From Nonomuraea sp. MG754425 (GTDB lineage Bacteria; Actinomycetota; Actinomycetes; Streptosporangiales; Streptosporangiaceae): a stretch of DNA of 36,759 bases. The stretch covers positions 1 through 36,759 of the forward strand of contig NZ_SSXE01000168.1 of NCBI RefSeq assembly GCF_021699195.1, read 5' to 3'. Positions 30,238 to 36,759 of this stretch are shown piece by piece. Both the position numbers and the translations under genes were made by a program. The stretch's first letter is position 1; each line of letters begins with the position of its first letter. Below the pieces are notes generated by a model. It was given only the letters and a program-made list of their open reading frames with translations, had not been told where the DNA came from and did no database searches.

Positions 30238-30259
30238 TTTTTCGTCAATTGACGGAAAA
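30238..30259. promoter_or_regulatory. 22-base palindrome between the PucR and metalloprotease genes
   Basis: A perfect 12-base palindrome CGTCAATTGACG (30243-30254) is flanked by TTTT and AAAA arms, giving a 22-base symmetric element with a single mismatched pair (30242/30255). It stands 20 bases from the PucR start codon and 66 from the protease start. It is a strong operator candidate. Confidence 0.6.
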
Positions 30260-30324
30260 GCCGCCACATGTCTTCCCTACAACTGTGCGGTGATCTCCGT
30301 CAACAACGTCTATACCGTCGATCC

Positions 30325-32448
30325 GTGAACGCCCCGAAGAAGCTGCTGAAGGGCTTGCTGGCGGCCCTCGTGCTGATCCCGGTGAGCCTGATGGCGACCC
30401 CCGCTTCCGCAGCACCCCCCGAGGACCCCGAATACCCCTGGCGGCAGGACCACTGGCCGCGAACGCAGCCCTGGCAACTCGACACACCCATCGACGCCGC
30501 GACCCTGCGTGCCCGCCCACTGCCGGGGGGCCTCAAGCCCATCGACCCGCAGAACTGGGTCAATCCCGACAACATGACGTGGGCGGACTACACGAAGCCC
30601 CCCGGCACCAAGTGGAACGACCCCGCCGTCAAGGGGTCGCAGCGCACCTTCAAGGGCGCGCTGGTGCTGCTCGACTATCCCAACCAGGAGTTCGTGGTCA
30701 CCCAGCCCAAGGGCTCGACGGTCTTCGGCAACCCGAGCGCCGAGGCTCACGACGTCCCGCGCGACCAGGTCGCCCGGTTCTACCAGGACTTCCTCAACAC
30801 CCCGAACGACCTGAACAAGGGCCACACCATCCACGAGTACTGGATGGAGGACTCCGGCGGGCGGATCGGCGTGGAGCTGACCGGGTTCGGGCCGTACACG
30901 ATGTCCGGCAAGGACCACGAGTACGCCATGGAGTACCAGCGCGCCTCCTGCCCGGCGGGCGACTCCTGCACCAAGAACCTGCGCACCGACGGCAACGCCG
31001 CCTGGCTCGCCGCCGTCGGCCCCGACGTGGCCGCCGAGTTCGACTTCGTCTTCTACCTGAGCGCCGGCCAGGACGAATCGTCCACCTGGCAGGAGTTCGG
31101 CATGATGAAGTTCCCCACCAAGGAGGACGTGCCGGACGAGTGGGGCCCGCCCGACCCTGCCCTGCCCAACTGGTCCCCGACCCGTTACGTCGAGTGGACC
31201 TCCTGGCAGGCCGGCTCCACGTTCTGGCCCAACGCCCGCTTCGGCGTCGACTCGGTGCAGGCCGAGAGCTCCGGCATGGCGGTCTACGCCCACGAACTGA
31301 GCCACATCATGGGCATCGCCGACAACTACAACAACCCGTACGGCACCCCGCCGGGCCGGGCCTACACCGGCATCTGGGAGATGCTCAGCCGCGGCAGCTT
31401 CAACGGCCCCGGCGGCCCGCACTCCCGCTGGCTGATCCCGCCCACCGGCGGCGCGTCCATGGGCGCCCACCACATGCTGCGCAACAAGATCAAGCTCGGC
31501 ATGGTGGACGAGAGCAACGTGCTGCGGCTCTCACGCGAGGCGCTGGACGAGTCCGGGCTGGTCACGGCCAGGGTCACCGCCCGGTCGGTGCAGCCGGGCG
31601 AGAAGGGGCTGTCGGGCGTCAACATCTCCTTCGACACCGGCGACAAGAGCCCCGCCTGCGACGTCAGGACCGAGCCGCTCTGCGACGGCGGCGGCTGGGA
31701 GAACTACACCGTCGAGGTCGTGGACCGCATGGGCAGCGACTCCTTCACGCCCGACTCCGGCGTGCTGCTGGCCAAGACCAAGAACGACGACCGCGGACCG
31801 GGCTGGCAGCTCCCGGCGTTCGAGTGGGTGATCGACGCCAACCCGCAGGACATCGGCATGACCGACTACGTGCTGCCCGACGGGACCAAGGTGCCGATCA
31901 CGATCGGCGACTACCGGCAGCTCTCCGACGCCCTCTTCCACGCCGGCACCGACTCCGGCAGCGAGTACGAGTACGTGGACGAGGCCAACCGCCTGCACTT
32001 CTACGTCACCGACGTGCACCGCGACCGCGACCGCCGGCTCTCCTACACCGTCGCGATCCGCTCCCTCGACGGCGCGGGACCGCAGCGGCGCGGCGTCAAG
32101 CTGCTGCCCGGCGCCGGCACGCCCCAGGGCAAGGGGGTCTCCACCTGCAAGTTCCCGCTGTTCAACACCGGTAAGGCGGCCCCGGCGCAGGGGCAGCACC
32201 CGGAGGACGCCGGCGCGTACCTGAACTCCGACCTCTACCGCCTCAAGGCCGAGGTCCAGGGCAAGGGCTGGAGCGTCCGGCTGCCGAACGCGCTGGCCTC
32301 CGTCGCGTTCGGCAAGCACGCGCTCGTCCCGGTGGACGCCGTACGCGAGGCCGGCGGCGACCGGCTGGCCCGGGTCAAGCTCACCGCCACCTCGGAGAGC
32401 GACCCGGCCAAGACGGTGACGGCCACCTGTCAGGTGATCGGCCTCTGA
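30325..32448 (+). CDS. Secreted M6-like (immune inhibitor A-type) metalloprotease
   Basis: A 707-residue exported zinc protease. GTG 30325 is chosen because it gives a standard signal peptide (KKLLKGLLAALVLIPVSLMATPASA). No Shine-Dalgarno precedes it, but TATACC at 30311-30316 lies eight bases upstream, fitting a leaderless transcript; an ATG at 30268 would place odd residues before the signal. The zinc motif HELSH is at residues 323-327, followed by GIADNY, as in M6 peptidases (HExxHxxGxxD). WEMLSRGSFNGPGGPHSR further on matches the family's Met-turn region. The remaining half is probably a beta-rich C-terminal region with paired cysteines. M6 enzymes degrade extracellular proteins; here probably for nutrition. 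Confidence 0.9.
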   Translation: MNAPKKLLKGLLAALVLIPVSLMATPASAAPPEDPEYPWRQDHWPRTQPWQLDTPIDAATLRARPLPGGLKPIDPQNWVNPDNMTWADYTKPPGTKWNDPAVKGSQRTFKGALVLLDYPNQEFVVTQPKGSTVFGNPSAEAHDVPRDQVARFYQDFLNTPNDLNKGHTIHEYWMEDSGGRIGVELTGFGPYTMSGKDHEYAMEYQRASCPAGDSCTKNLRTDGNAAWLAAVGPDVAAEFDFVFYLSAGQDESSTWQEFGMMKFPTKEDVPDEWGPPDPALPNWSPTRYVEWTSWQAGSTFWPNARFGVDSVQAESSGMAVYAHELSHIMGIADNYNNPYGTPPGRAYTGIWEMLSRGSFNGPGGPHSRWLIPPTGGASMGAHHMLRNKIKLGMVDESNVLRLSREALDESGLVTARVTARSVQPGEKGLSGVNISFDTGDKSPACDVRTEPLCDGGGWENYTVEVVDRMGSDSFTPDSGVLLAKTKNDDRGPGWQLPAFEWVIDANPQDIGMTDYVLPDGTKVPITIGDYRQLSDALFHAGTDSGSEYEYVDEANRLHFYVTDVHRDRDRRLSYTVAIRSLDGAGPQRRGVKLLPGAGTPQGKGVSTCKFPLFNTGKAAPAQGQHPEDAGAYLNSDLYRLKAEVQGKGWSVRLPNALASVAFGKHALVPVDAVREAGGDRLARVKLTATSESDPAKTVTATCQVIGL

Positions 32449-32454
32449 GTGAAC

Positions 32455-32488
32455 GATGGGGTACGGCTGGCGCAAGCCGTACCCCATC
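32455..32488 (+). terminator. Strong hairpin after the metalloprotease gene
   Basis: A perfect 14-base stem (GATGGGGTACGGCT / AGCCGTACCCCATC) with a GGCGCA loop starts seven bases after the stop codon. GGTTTG follows it. It is likely the main terminator of the metalloprotease transcript. Confidence 0.75.
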
Positions 32489-32498
32489 GGTTTGAATC

Positions 32499-32516
32499 AC
32501 CCCCGAAGGGGGTTTT
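32499..32516 (+). promoter_or_regulatory. Short terminator-like hairpin containing the RBS of the STAND gene
   Basis: ACCCCC-GAA-GGGGGT followed by TTT forms a compact hairpin resembling a rho-independent terminator. Its 3' arm, AAGGGGG, is also the only Shine-Dalgarno-like sequence for the TTG start at 32519. If transcribed, the hairpin would hide the ribosome binding site; it could act as terminator, as translational switch, or both. Confidence 0.55.
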
Positions 32517-32518
32517 CG

Positions 32519-35053
32519 TTGACCGGGGACAACCTGCCGGACCGGCCGCGACGGCGCAGGAAGATGCCGTGGGCCGCGCCGGTCTCCGCCGGGCTGGCCG
32601 CCGCGACGGCCAGCGTGCTCGCCGCGTCCGTCGACTGGGACCTCCCGCCCGTGGCCAAGGTGGGCGTCACCGCAGCCGCGGCGATCCTCGTCGGCCTGAC
32701 CACGTGGGCCACCACCGAGGGCCGCGGCGAGACGGAGCAGCGGCCCCGATCAGCACAGGAGCCGCTCGCGCCCGACCAGTGGCCGCCGGTGCCCGAGCAC
32801 TTCACCGGCCGCGCCGAGGCGCTCGCCGAACTGCGCGAGGTGTTCGCCGCCCGCAGGACGTCCGCCGACCTCTCGCCGCCGCTGGTCGTCTCCGTCTACG
32901 GGCGCGGCGGCGTCGGCAAGTCGGCGCTCATGACCAGGTTCGGGCAGGAGACGGCCGGCTGGTTCCCCGACGGCCGGCTCTACGCCGACTTACGCGGCGG
33001 CGTGGACGCCCACGTACGGCCCGAGGAGGTGCTGATCGGCTTCCTGCGCGCGCTCGACGTCCGCCTGACCACCGACCCCGGCGGCCTGGAGGAGCTGCGC
33101 AAGCTCTGGCTGACCTGGACCAAGGGCCGCCGGATCCTCATCGGCCTGGACAACGCCCACGACGCCGAGCAGGTCAAACCGCTCATCCCGGCCGAACCCG
33201 GCTGCGCGGTGCTGGTCACCTCGCGCGCCCCGCTGTTCCTCAACGGCACCCACGACACGCGGCTCGGCGTGTTCAGCGAGCCGCAGGGCGTGGAACTGCT
33301 GGCCAGGCTGGCCGGCGGCGACCGGGTCGTGGACGACCTGGAGGCCGCCAAGGACGTCGTGCGGCTGTGTGACCACCTGCCGCTGGCGGTCAACATCTGC
33401 GGCGGGCGGCTGGCCACCCGCGAGCAGTGGAGCATGCGCGAGATGGCCGGCCGGCTGGCCGACACGCACCGCCGCCTCGACCAGCTCGAAGTGGCGCCCA
33501 CGGTGGACAAGAGCGTCCGCGCCTCCGTACAGCTCAGCTACGACGACTGCACCGGCATGCAGCGCCGCCTGCTGCGCCTGCTCAGCGCGCTGACCGCGCC
33601 CGACGTGCCGGGCTGGGTGGCCGGCGAGCTGCTCGACATCTCCGGCCTCGACGGCGCCGACCAGCTCGAGGCGCTCATCGACGCCCAGCTCGCCGAGTGC
33701 TCGGGCACCGACCCGACCGGCACGATGCGCTACCGCCTGCACGACCTGGTCCGGGTGTTCGCCACCGAACTGGCCGGACGGGACGAGGAAGATCGGCGCA
33801 CCGACGCCATCGAGCGGGTGCTGTACGGCTACCGCCGCCGCGCCGAGGAGGCCGCCCAGAACCGCTGGCCGCAGGACTGGGGCAGGGGCGGCCGGCGGTC
33901 CAGCGCCGCCGGACAGGTGCGGGCCGGCGACTGGCTCAACGCCGAGCGCCTCTCGCTCCTCGCCATGATCACGCTGGCGCGTCAGCTCCGGCTCTGGGAG
34001 CTGACGGGCGGGCTGGCCAGGGCGTTCTGCTCGCTGTGCCACTCGCTGCGGGCGTACTGGGCGGACTGGGCGGCGGTGGCGGAGCTGGGCTGCGAGGCCG
34101 CCGCGCAGAGCGGCGACCGCCGCTCGCTGGCCATCGCGCTGCTCGACGCCGCCGCCGTGCACGGCGGGCTGGGCCTGCGCGAACGGGCGCTGGAGGAGTC
34201 GGAACGGGCGCTGGAGACCTTCACGGAGCTGGGCGAGAGCTGGTGGGCGGCCAGGGCCATGCGCACGATCGGCATGACGCTGTTCAGCGACGGCAACCTG
34301 GACCGGGCGCAGGACTACCTGATCGGGGCCATCACCGCGTTCAGGGGCGAAGAGGACCTGTGGTGGATGGCCCGCACCCAGCGCAACCTGGCCGAGATGC
34401 GGATGGCCGAACGCCGCCTCGAGGAGGCCAGGGACCTGCTGGAGGACTCCCTGGAGATCTTCAAACGGGAGGGCAACCGCTACTCGGAGGCCCAGACCCT
34501 GCGCGTCTACGGCGAGGTGCTGTCGGCCCAGGCGCGCGGCGAGCACCACGAGGGCGACCACCGGGTGGCCGCGAACCTGTTCACCCGGGCCGGCTTCAGC
34601 CTCGACCGGGCCGCCGAGATGTTCCGGCAGCGCGGGGAGCTGTGGGAGGAGGCCCGCTGCCTGCGGGCCGCCGGCGAGGTGGGCGACCCGGACAACGGGC
34701 TGCGCGAGCTGGAGTACGTCCGGCGGGCCGAGGCCATCCTGGTCGCGCTGGGCGACTCCTGGGGCGTGGCCCGCACCGCGGTGTCGGCCGGGCGGGCGCT
34801 GGCCAGGCTCGGCCGCACCGAGGAGTCGGAGCGGGAGCTGCGCCGGGCGGTGCGGGAGTTCGACGGGCTGGAGGACCGGTGGTGGATGGCCAGGAGCCTG
34901 CGCTACCTCGGCGAGGCGCACCTGGACGCGGGCGGGCACGCGGCCGCGGTGCAGCCGCTGGAGCAGGCCAGGGAGATCTACCGCAGCCTCGGCAACGAGG
35001 CCGGCATGCGCAGGACGCTGGAACTCCTGAGACGCGCGGCCCCCGCTACCTGA
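32519..35053 (+). CDS. Membrane-anchored STAND (NB-ARC) ATPase with TPR repeats
   Basis: An 844-residue signalling ATPase. The start is inferred as TTG 32519 (GGGGG six bases upstream); ATG 32564 is an alternative that would keep both membrane helices. Two hydrophobic helices lie at residues about 18-70 (VSAGLAAATASVLAASV and VTAAAAILVGLTTWA). An FTGRAEALAELREVF segment opens the NTPase. Walker A GRGGVGKS is at 128-135, Walker B ILIGLDNA, the sensor segment LVTSRAPLF and HLPLAVNICGG (the GLPLA-like motif) follow. The C-terminal half is a run of TPR-like repeats (LLDAAAVHGGLGLRERALEE, MRTIGMTLFSDGNLDRAQDYL and so on), the likely sensor. Leu158 is TTA. Related STAND proteins act in regulation or anti-phage defence; there is no effector domain or DNA-binding domain recognisable here. 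Confidence 0.88.
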   Translation: MTGDNLPDRPRRRRKMPWAAPVSAGLAAATASVLAASVDWDLPPVAKVGVTAAAAILVGLTTWATTEGRGETEQRPRSAQEPLAPDQWPPVPEHFTGRAEALAELREVFAARRTSADLSPPLVVSVYGRGGVGKSALMTRFGQETAGWFPDGRLYADLRGGVDAHVRPEEVLIGFLRALDVRLTTDPGGLEELRKLWLTWTKGRRILIGLDNAHDAEQVKPLIPAEPGCAVLVTSRAPLFLNGTHDTRLGVFSEPQGVELLARLAGGDRVVDDLEAAKDVVRLCDHLPLAVNICGGRLATREQWSMREMAGRLADTHRRLDQLEVAPTVDKSVRASVQLSYDDCTGMQRRLLRLLSALTAPDVPGWVAGELLDISGLDGADQLEALIDAQLAECSGTDPTGTMRYRLHDLVRVFATELAGRDEEDRRTDAIERVLYGYRRRAEEAAQNRWPQDWGRGGRRSSAAGQVRAGDWLNAERLSLLAMITLARQLRLWELTGGLARAFCSLCHSLRAYWADWAAVAELGCEAAAQSGDRRSLAIALLDAAAVHGGLGLRERALEESERALETFTELGESWWAARAMRTIGMTLFSDGNLDRAQDYLIGAITAFRGEEDLWWMARTQRNLAEMRMAERRLEEARDLLEDSLEIFKREGNRYSEAQTLRVYGEVLSAQARGEHHEGDHRVAANLFTRAGFSLDRAAEMFRQRGELWEEARCLRAAGEVGDPDNGLRELEYVRRAEAILVALGDSWGVARTAVSAGRALARLGRTEESERELRRAVREFDGLEDRWWMARSLRYLGEAHLDAGGHAAAVQPLEQAREIYRSLGNEAGMRRTLELLRRAAPAT

Positions 35054-35918
35054 GCGGGGCGCGCAACAGCTCGCCCGCCGTCTGCCTGGCCTGCAGGATG
35101 CTCTCCTCGAACAGCTTGCGCACGTGGGCCGCCTGGTCGGACAGTTCGAGGATGCGCTCGTGGGCCAGGTCGTCGCGCACGGTCTCGGCGATGAGCTGCT
35201 GGTACTCCGGGGTCTTGGCGGCCAGCTTCTCCAGCCGCAGGTGGGCGTGGTACGCCTTGTCCGCCTTGAGCACCTGCTTGGCGTACTTCTCCAGGTGACG
35301 GACCCGCTGCGACAGCGACGTCCAGGCCGCGTCCAGGGCCTTGGTGTACGGCGTGAACGCTTCCTCCATGCCCGGCGGCAGCTCGCGCGGGATGATCCGG
35401 CCCTGCTCGGCGTGCATCGACGACAGCTTCCGCAGGCGCTGGGCGATCTGCCAGACCTCCTCGGGCAGCGACACCTGGTTGTCGATGCTGTCGATCAGGC
35501 CCGCCTTGTGGACCGACGAGCGCATGATCACCTCGACGGCGTTCTGCGCCCGGCGCAGCAACTGCTGGCAGGGATAGTCGAGATCCTCGGGCAGGACGTA
35601 CTGGTTGGCGTGCTCCCTGGCCAGATGGAGCCGGCGCCGGGTCGCCCGGTGCGCGCTGTCCGCCGCCATCCACCGCAGCAGGGCCATCAGGCCGACCCCC
35701 ATGCCCGCGATGATCGCCCCCGGCCAGCCCACCAGGTAGAGCACCAGCAGCAGGAAGGCCGGCAGGGCGAGGAGCAGCGCGGGGCTGCGCGTGGTCTCCA
35801 TGCGCGCGCCCGACCGAGCCATGCGCAGCAGCCGCGGGCTCGACCGCAGCTCGGAGGAGACCTCGGGATGCAGCGCCGGATCGATCACCAGCCGTGGGGG
35901 CGAGACTCGTGGATCCAT
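35046..35918 (-). CDS. Hypothetical membrane protein with long helical cytoplasmic domain
   Basis: A 290-residue protein, ATG 35918, without a clear Shine-Dalgarno; GTG four codons in is an alternative. Two transmembrane helices occupy residues about 46-83 (LLLALPAFLLLVLYLVG and AIIAGMGVGLMALLRWM). Residues 90-285 are charged and mainly helical, probably coiled coil (AREHANQYVLPEDLDY, LLRRAQNAVEVIMRSSV, LRHLEKYAKQVLKADKAYHAHLRLEKLAAKTPEYQQ split by turns). I do not recognise a named family, but it resembles actinobacterial membrane proteins of unknown function. It converges with the STAND ATPase gene, overlapping by eight bases, and diverges from a tyrosine phosphatase gene. Confidence 0.8.
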   Translation of the reverse strand: MDPRVSPPRLVIDPALHPEVSSELRSSPRLLRMARSGARMETTRSPALLLALPAFLLLVLYLVGWPGAIIAGMGVGLMALLRWMAADSAHRATRRRLHLAREHANQYVLPEDLDYPCQQLLRRAQNAVEVIMRSSVHKAGLIDSIDNQVSLPEEVWQIAQRLRKLSSMHAEQGRIIPRELPPGMEEAFTPYTKALDAAWTSLSQRVRHLEKYAKQVLKADKAYHAHLRLEKLAAKTPEYQQLIAETVRDDLAHERILELSDQAAHVRKLFEESILQARQTAGELLRAPLR

Positions 35919-35982
35919 ACGTTCATGCTGCGTTATGAACTGCGAATCCGCTCATCTTTGGGGGACATATAGGGTCGTAATA

Positions 35983-36759
35983 ATGAGCGAGCTGACGAGG
36001 TGGATCGAGCTGGAAGGCGCGGTCAACGCGCGTGACCTGGGCGGACTTCCCACCCGCGACGGTGGCCGCACCCGTCGCGGCCGGCTCTTCCGCGCCGACA
36101 ACCTGCAGGGCCTCACCCCCGCGGACGTCGAGTTGCTGGTGGGCGGGCTGAACCTGCGGCACGTGGTGGACCTGCGCTCGACCGCCGAGGTGTCGCTGGA
36201 GGGGCCGGGCCCGCTGACCCGGGTGCCCGAGGTGCGCCACCACCACCTGACCCTGTTCGCCGAAGGCGGCCGGCACACCGACGTCGAGGCCGGGGCCATC
36301 GACGGCGACCGGGTGCTGCCCTGGGCGGAACGGGCGCCGGACGAGGAACTGCGGGTGACCGGCTTCTACTTCGGCTACCTGCGCGACCGGCCGGACGCGG
36401 TGGTGACGGCCCTGCGGGCGATGGCGCTGAGCGACGGGGCCGCCCTCGTGCACTGCGCGGCCGGCAAGGACCGCACCGGGGTGCTGTCGGCGCTGGCGCT
36501 GGAGATCGCCGGGGCGACCCGGGCGGCCATCGTCGAGGACTACGTGGTCACGGGCGAGCGGCTGGAGCTCATCCTCGACCGGCTGCGCGCCAGCGCCACC
36601 TACCGCGACGACCTCGACTCGCGCCCCGCCGACGAGCACCGGCCCAGGGCCCGCTACATCGAGCAGTTCCTCGGTGTGCTCGACGACCGCTTCGGCGGCC
36701 CGCTGCACTGGCTGACCGCGAACGGCTGGACGGACGACGACACGTCCGCGATGCGCGCC
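35983..36759 (+). CDS. Tyrosine-protein phosphatase family protein (partial at window end)
   Basis: The frame runs from ATG 35983 (AGGG eight bases upstream) to the last base of the window with no stop, giving 259 residues. It matches the bacterial PTP-like (Y_phosphatase3 / LipA-LptpB) family. The N-terminus ELEGAVNARDLGGLPTRDGG and RRGRLFRADNLQGLT is typical, as is VVDLRSTAEV. The catalytic P-loop is HCAAGKDRTG, with Cys158 as nucleophile and Arg164 as the phosphate-binding residue. The extra Lys in the loop is typical of members that also hydrolyse phosphoinositides. Its target in this organism is unknown. It diverges from the membrane protein gene across 64 bases. Confidence 0.93.
   Translation, partial: MSELTRWIELEGAVNARDLGGLPTRDGGRTRRGRLFRADNLQGLTPADVELLVGGLNLRHVVDLRSTAEVSLEGPGPLTRVPEVRHHHLTLFAEGGRHTDVEAGAIDGDRVLPWAERAPDEELRVTGFYFGYLRDRPDAVVTALRAMALSDGAALVHCAAGKDRTGVLSALALEIAGATRAAIVEDYVVTGERLELILDRLRASATYRDDLDSRPADEHRPRARYIEQFLGVLDDRFGGPLHWLTANGWTDDDTSAMRA

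Noticed and set aside
30268..30324. Longer start (ATG 30268) for the metalloprotease
   Set aside because: It would add 19 residues before a normal signal peptide and lacks a convincing Shine-Dalgarno; the TATACC box would then fall inside the gene.
32990..34939. Minus-strand frame of 649 codons opposite the STAND ATPase
   Set aside because: It is an antisense shadow; the plus strand has Walker motifs and TPR repeats in frame.

Overview
This is a very GC-rich actinomycete chromosome segment. Supporting signs are strongly G/C-biased third codon positions, frequent GTG and TTG starts, actinobacterial families (DUF5753 XRE regulator, DUF574 methyltransferase, PpgK, the TIGR03118 family, PucR and MarR regulators) and rare TTA codons. 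A Streptosporangiales-type organism such as Nonomuraea is my best guess, from family content only. No rRNA, tRNA, CRISPR array, IS element or prophage was recognised. No gene-free gap exceeds about 225 bases.

Layout. (1) 1-3287: the end of a complex I operon, nuoL (partial), nuoM and nuoN, with stop/start overlaps. (2) 3373-5142: a FadR-type GntR regulator and an ADP-ribosylglycohydrolase on the minus strand, both preceded by the same two-part operator-like site. (3) 5217-7142: a secreted X-Pro dipeptidyl-peptidase-like hydrolase, ending at a strong hairpin shared with the converging operon. (4) 12222 down to 7158: a compact minus-strand operon with a visible promoter. It holds an unknown 236-aa protein, an unknown 225-aa protein with a C-terminal membrane segment, a 72-aa protein, an 8-codon ORF, an Asp/Glu-racemase-superfamily enzyme, a FAD monooxygenase and a sigma-like protein fused to a zinc-finger and membrane anchor. 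This is the best candidate for an undescribed system. It diverges from a tandem-HTH DUF5753 regulator, which is followed by a DUF574 methyltransferase. (5) 14740-16904: a DUF4253 protein whose C-terminus is a 12-bp tandem repeat (CPWL x8), a HAD phosphatase and a TenA-like protein. (6) 17022-23743: a secreted TIGR03118 protein diverging from polyphosphate glucokinase, then HrpA helicase and a HAD-like protein. (7) 23736-27976: a small acidic protein, a gamma-glutamyltransferase-like enzyme, and an ABC exporter diverging from a MarR regulator. (8) 27969-32448: a metal-ligand-less amidohydrolase-like protein and a PucR regulator, diverging from a secreted M6-like metalloprotease across a long palindrome. 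(9) 32455-36759: terminator hairpins, the second of which contains the ribosome binding site of a membrane-anchored STAND/TPR ATPase; a convergent membrane coiled-coil protein; and a tyrosine-phosphatase-family gene cut by the window end.

The most interesting observations are the 5-kb operon in (4), the CPWL minisatellite gene, the twin operator-like sites around the GntR/ADP-ribosylglycohydrolase pair, the terminator/RBS overlap before the STAND gene, and TTA codons in five accessory-type genes. Function assignments come from reading motifs by eye; no database search was run.
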